Shown: in pieces, positions 62,208 to 64,000 of the stretch
Position numbering within the stretch: the first letter of the stretch is position 1
How the letters are laid out: each line of letters starts with the position of its first letter
NCBI RefSeq assembly: GCF_030324495.1
Contig: NZ_JACAGN010000001.1
Span: forward strand, 567,838-631,837
Direction: 5' to 3'
DNA: 64,000 nt
Source of the DNA: Myroides sp. 1354
GTDB lineage: Bacteria > Bacteroidota > Bacteroidia > Flavobacteriales > Flavobacteriaceae
Notes under the pieces: model-generated
Told to the model about the DNA's origin: nothing
Database searches by the model: none
Seen by the model: only the letters and a program-made list of their open reading frames with translations
Made by a program: the position numbers and the translations under genes

Positions 62208-63080
62208 ATGTATTTATCAGGTTTTAAACACGCCCCTTATTTGATGATTAAGCCAGATTCAAATTTGGATAGCATAGATCCCGATTTTTTGCAAAACAAA
62301 TATGTAGTTCGGTTGTCTGGAGCATTTGATGAATCGTTTATTCAACGTTTTGTCCAGATATTTAATCATATAACACACTTGGATGTTGGACATCAATTTG
62401 GAGTAGATAATAATTTTATTTATGATTTTCCAAAGTTAGAAGGAGTAGCTGTTCCTTTGTATAGAGATTCCGATTTTGTTTTAGATTGTGCTAGATTGCC
62501 AAAGACACTTAGACAGTTGGATTTGAGTGTTTATACTAAAAAGAAAATAAGTAATATGGAAGCATTGGCCACTAGTTTAGAACAATTAAGTATTTCAGGT
62601 TTTAAGGAAAAAGATCTGTCTAGTCTTGCGTCTTTAAAGAGTCTCACAGCATTAAGTTTCAAAACGGCTAGTATAAAATCGTTAAACGGCATAGAGAAAC
62701 TTATTCATTTAAAACGACTGTCTTTAGGCGGTGTACGTAGTTTAGTTGATCTTACAGCGATTGGATCTCTTCAAAAATTAAAGTTTTTAGAAATTGATAT
62801 TGCTTGGAAATTGCAAGATTGTAGTCCTATCGGTCAATTAGGTGAACTTGAGGTTTTACAACTAATGGACTGCAAAAATTTGGCTTCTATCCAGTTTGTA
62901 CGGCAAATGCCAAAGCTTCGTCAACTTTATACATTAGGCACTACAATGATTAATGATTATGATACAACACCGGCTGAACATGTTCCCATTTTTTTTGGTA
63001 GTTTAGATAAGAAGTACACAAAAATGTATCCAGAAAAAGAGATTCGAGAAGGTCAAAGAGGATGGTCTTCGTATCATTAA
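62208..63080 (+). CDS. leucine-rich-repeat protein, putative immunity protein
   Basis: 290 aa, no signal peptide. From about residue 100 it carries LRR-like repeats: LPKTLRQLDLSVYTKKKISN, LEQLSISGFKEKDLSSLASL, LTALSFKTASIKSLNGIEKL, LKRLSLGGVRSLVDLTAIGS, LKFLEIDIAWKLQDCSPIG. LRR proteins are among the immunity types described for polymorphic toxins. Position directly after the toxin gene, and the lack of any other candidate there, support that role; no direct evidence. Followed by a palindromic repeat and a displaced toxin tip. Confidence 0.75.
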   Translation: MYLSGFKHAPYLMIKPDSNLDSIDPDFLQNKYVVRLSGAFDESFIQRFVQIFNHITHLDVGHQFGVDNNFIYDFPKLEGVAVPLYRDSDFVLDCARLPKTLRQLDLSVYTKKKISNMEALATSLEQLSISGFKEKDLSSLASLKSLTALSFKTASIKSLNGIEKLIHLKRLSLGGVRSLVDLTAIGSLQKLKFLEIDIAWKLQDCSPIGQLGELEVLQLMDCKNLASIQFVRQMPKLRQLYTLGTTMINDYDTTPAEHVPIFFGSLDKKYTKMYPEKEIREGQRGWSSYH

Positions 63081-63118
63081 CTCTACTGTGTCTTTATCGT
63101 ATTTTTCATTGGTAGTAA

Positions 63119-63145
63119 GTAGGGGCAAATGACAATTTGCCCCCT
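63119..63145. repeat. small palindromic intergenic repeat (copy 2) at the toxin-cassette junction
   Basis: GTAGGGGCAAATGACAATTT followed by GCCCCCT. The core GTAGGGGCAAATGxCAATTTGCC is shared with 13057-13080. It sits exactly between the LRR gene and the first conserved residues of the PoNe-like tip. Confidence 0.72.
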
Positions 63146-63150
63146 TTATA

Positions 63151-63483
63151 TTGGAAATTGTGTCTAAAGGAATTGATGCAGTTTATGAATTCTCTTCTCC
63201 ACCTCCTAAATACATCATTGCAGAAGTAAAAATGAATACAAAAGGATTTTCTTGGTGGAAACCCAAATTAAATAGAAAAGTTACATCGAGTGGTGGTAGT
63301 CAAATGCAGGATGTCTGGATTGATTTTAATTTAGATTTAGAATTTGGTTTTGTGAAATCGAGAGAAATTCAAAAATTGGGTTATGAACGCGTACTTATAG
63401 GAGTGTCTGAAAATAACCCTATGATTATACAAACATTAGATAAAAATGCAAAAGTTGTTAAGACTAATATACAAATGATATGA
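63151..63483 (+). CDS. displaced PoNe-type nuclease toxin tip without its N-terminal carrier
   Basis: 110 aa from a TTG at 63151; an in-frame TGA at 63130-63132 closes the frame upstream, so no trafficking or pre-toxin region is attached. Conserved core: SKGIDAVYEF with Asp at residue 9, and YIIAEVKMN with Glu 25 and Lys 27, the D-ExK pattern of PD-(D/E)xK nucleases. Then SSGGSQMQDVWIDFN, typical of the PoNe DNase domain. The downstream PoNi gene overlaps it by ATGA. It could be a silent cassette for recombination onto a full-length toxin, or a remnant. Translation start unknown. Confidence 0.75.
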   Translation: MEIVSKGIDAVYEFSSPPPKYIIAEVKMNTKGFSWWKPKLNRKVTSSGGSQMQDVWIDFNLDLEFGFVKSREIQKLGYERVLIGVSENNPMIIQTLDKNAKVVKTNIQMI

Positions 63484-64000
63484 GTGATATATTAAAATTT
63501 ATACAAGAATGTGAAACAGTAATCCCCTTGCTTAAGGAAGATGTGAAAGAAAATCTTCCAAGTGATACTATTGTTAAATTAAAAAGAATGCTGTTCTCTG
63601 CCCAATTAGATAAAACAATCGCTCTCTATTCCTCCGAAGCCAATAAAACACTAGTAACAGCAAGTTTAATAAATGCTATCACAGCCTTTGAAGATGGTTT
63701 TCATTGGGAAGGTTTTGCGAAGAGTTATGCGATGTATGATCAGATGGTATGGATGCTGAGTTTGGGTATTTTGTGTGAGGTGGATGATGCCAATTTTAAA
63801 CGTATTGTAGCAGTTATTCAGCGAGGCGGTGCTCAAGATGAATTGCTCAAAACATTAGTGAATTATCGATTGCCTCATACCATGCAAGGATCCTCTTATA
63901 TCCAAAAAAGTCCGTATGCTCATTTGGATGGATTAGTAAAGGGGCAAGATAAAAGTATTAGCTTTATAAAAACCTACTTAAATAAAAAGTGGTATCAAGG
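63480..64000 (+). CDS. PoNi-type immunity protein (partial, runs off the window)
   Basis: At least 173 residues from the ATG at 63480, which overlaps the stop of the toxin tip (ATGA); open to the window end without a stop. N-terminal helical part (VKLKRMLFSAQLDKTIALYS), then YAMYDQMVWMLSLGILCEVD and FKRIVAVIQRGGAQDELLKT, the characteristic block of the DUF1910/DUF1911 (PoNi) family. This family neutralises PoNe DNase toxins (established for T6SS effectors). Its pairing with the D-ExK tip immediately upstream makes the assignment mutually supporting. Confidence 0.85.
   Translation, partial: MSDILKFIQECETVIPLLKEDVKENLPSDTIVKLKRMLFSAQLDKTIALYSSEANKTLVTASLINAITAFEDGFHWEGFAKSYAMYDQMVWMLSLGILCEVDDANFKRIVAVIQRGGAQDELLKTLVNYRLPHTMQGSSYIQKSPYAHLDGLVKGQDKSISFIKTYLNKKWYQ

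Noticed and set aside
1..64000. Insertion sequences, integrases, phage genes or rRNA operons
   Set aside because: No transposase, integrase, phage structural gene or rRNA sequence was recognised anywhere in the window.

Overview
The window looks like a low-GC chromosome segment of a Flavobacteriaceae member (Bacteroidota). Supporting signs are: many promoters of the Bacteroidetes type (-7 box TAnnTTTG, at least 17 perfect cases); mevalonate-pathway genes; a type IX secretion Plug protein; TonB-dependent receptors; a DUF4374 lipoprotein; and a CWC/DUF5522 protein. A genus close to Myroides or Flavobacterium is my guess; it cannot be fixed from the sequence alone.

Region by region. 1-8.6 kb: end of a flavoprotein, two small membrane proteins, mevalonate decarboxylase, an envelope cluster (Tyr-rich exported protein, LpoB-like lipoprotein, COG3014-like lipoprotein, CWC protein), mevalonate kinase, a UbiA prenyltransferase and a pseudouridine synthase. 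8.9-17.5 kb: YceI/pirin pair, Crp-like regulator, aminotransferase, rsmG, Usp plus BCCT transporter, pruA. 17.6-24.7 kb: apaG, T9SS Plug, HAD phosphatase, methyltransferase plus map, VOC protein, thioredoxin-fold-like lipoprotein, gpmI. 25-34 kb: two L,D-transpeptidases, a BtuB-like receptor, a WG-repeat protein, an SDR and an AsmA-like protein. 34.2-39.4 kb: an AraC regulator facing a TonB receptor / DUF4374 lipoprotein / DoxX-like operon that resembles xenosiderophore uptake loci. 39.5-41.9 kb: pentapeptide protein, glutathionylspermidine-synthase-like ATP-grasp enzyme, YgiB-like lipoprotein and a further lipoprotein. 42-50 kb: AraC regulator, tRNA-Trp, DUF983, several unknown exported proteins, two tRNAs with anticodon CAU, rbfA and a LolC/E-like permease.

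50.2-64 kb is the accessory part. A four-gene operon (Sel1-repeat protein, Hsp90-family ATPase, two tandem paralogous helical-repeat proteins) ends at a terminator. It is followed by a 1191-aa protein of unknown function and then a polymorphic-toxin module: a 515-aa toxin with a hydrophobic pre-toxin segment and an unassigned C-terminal domain, a leucine-rich-repeat putative immunity protein, a small palindromic repeat, and a displaced PoNe-type nuclease tip overlapping a PoNi immunity gene that runs off the window. I read this as a chaperone-assisted toxin production or delivery locus. The linkage is seen in the sequence; the function is inferred.

Intergenic DNA carries several tandem repeats with a 7-base period, and a palindrome at 13057 whose relative sits at the toxin junction.
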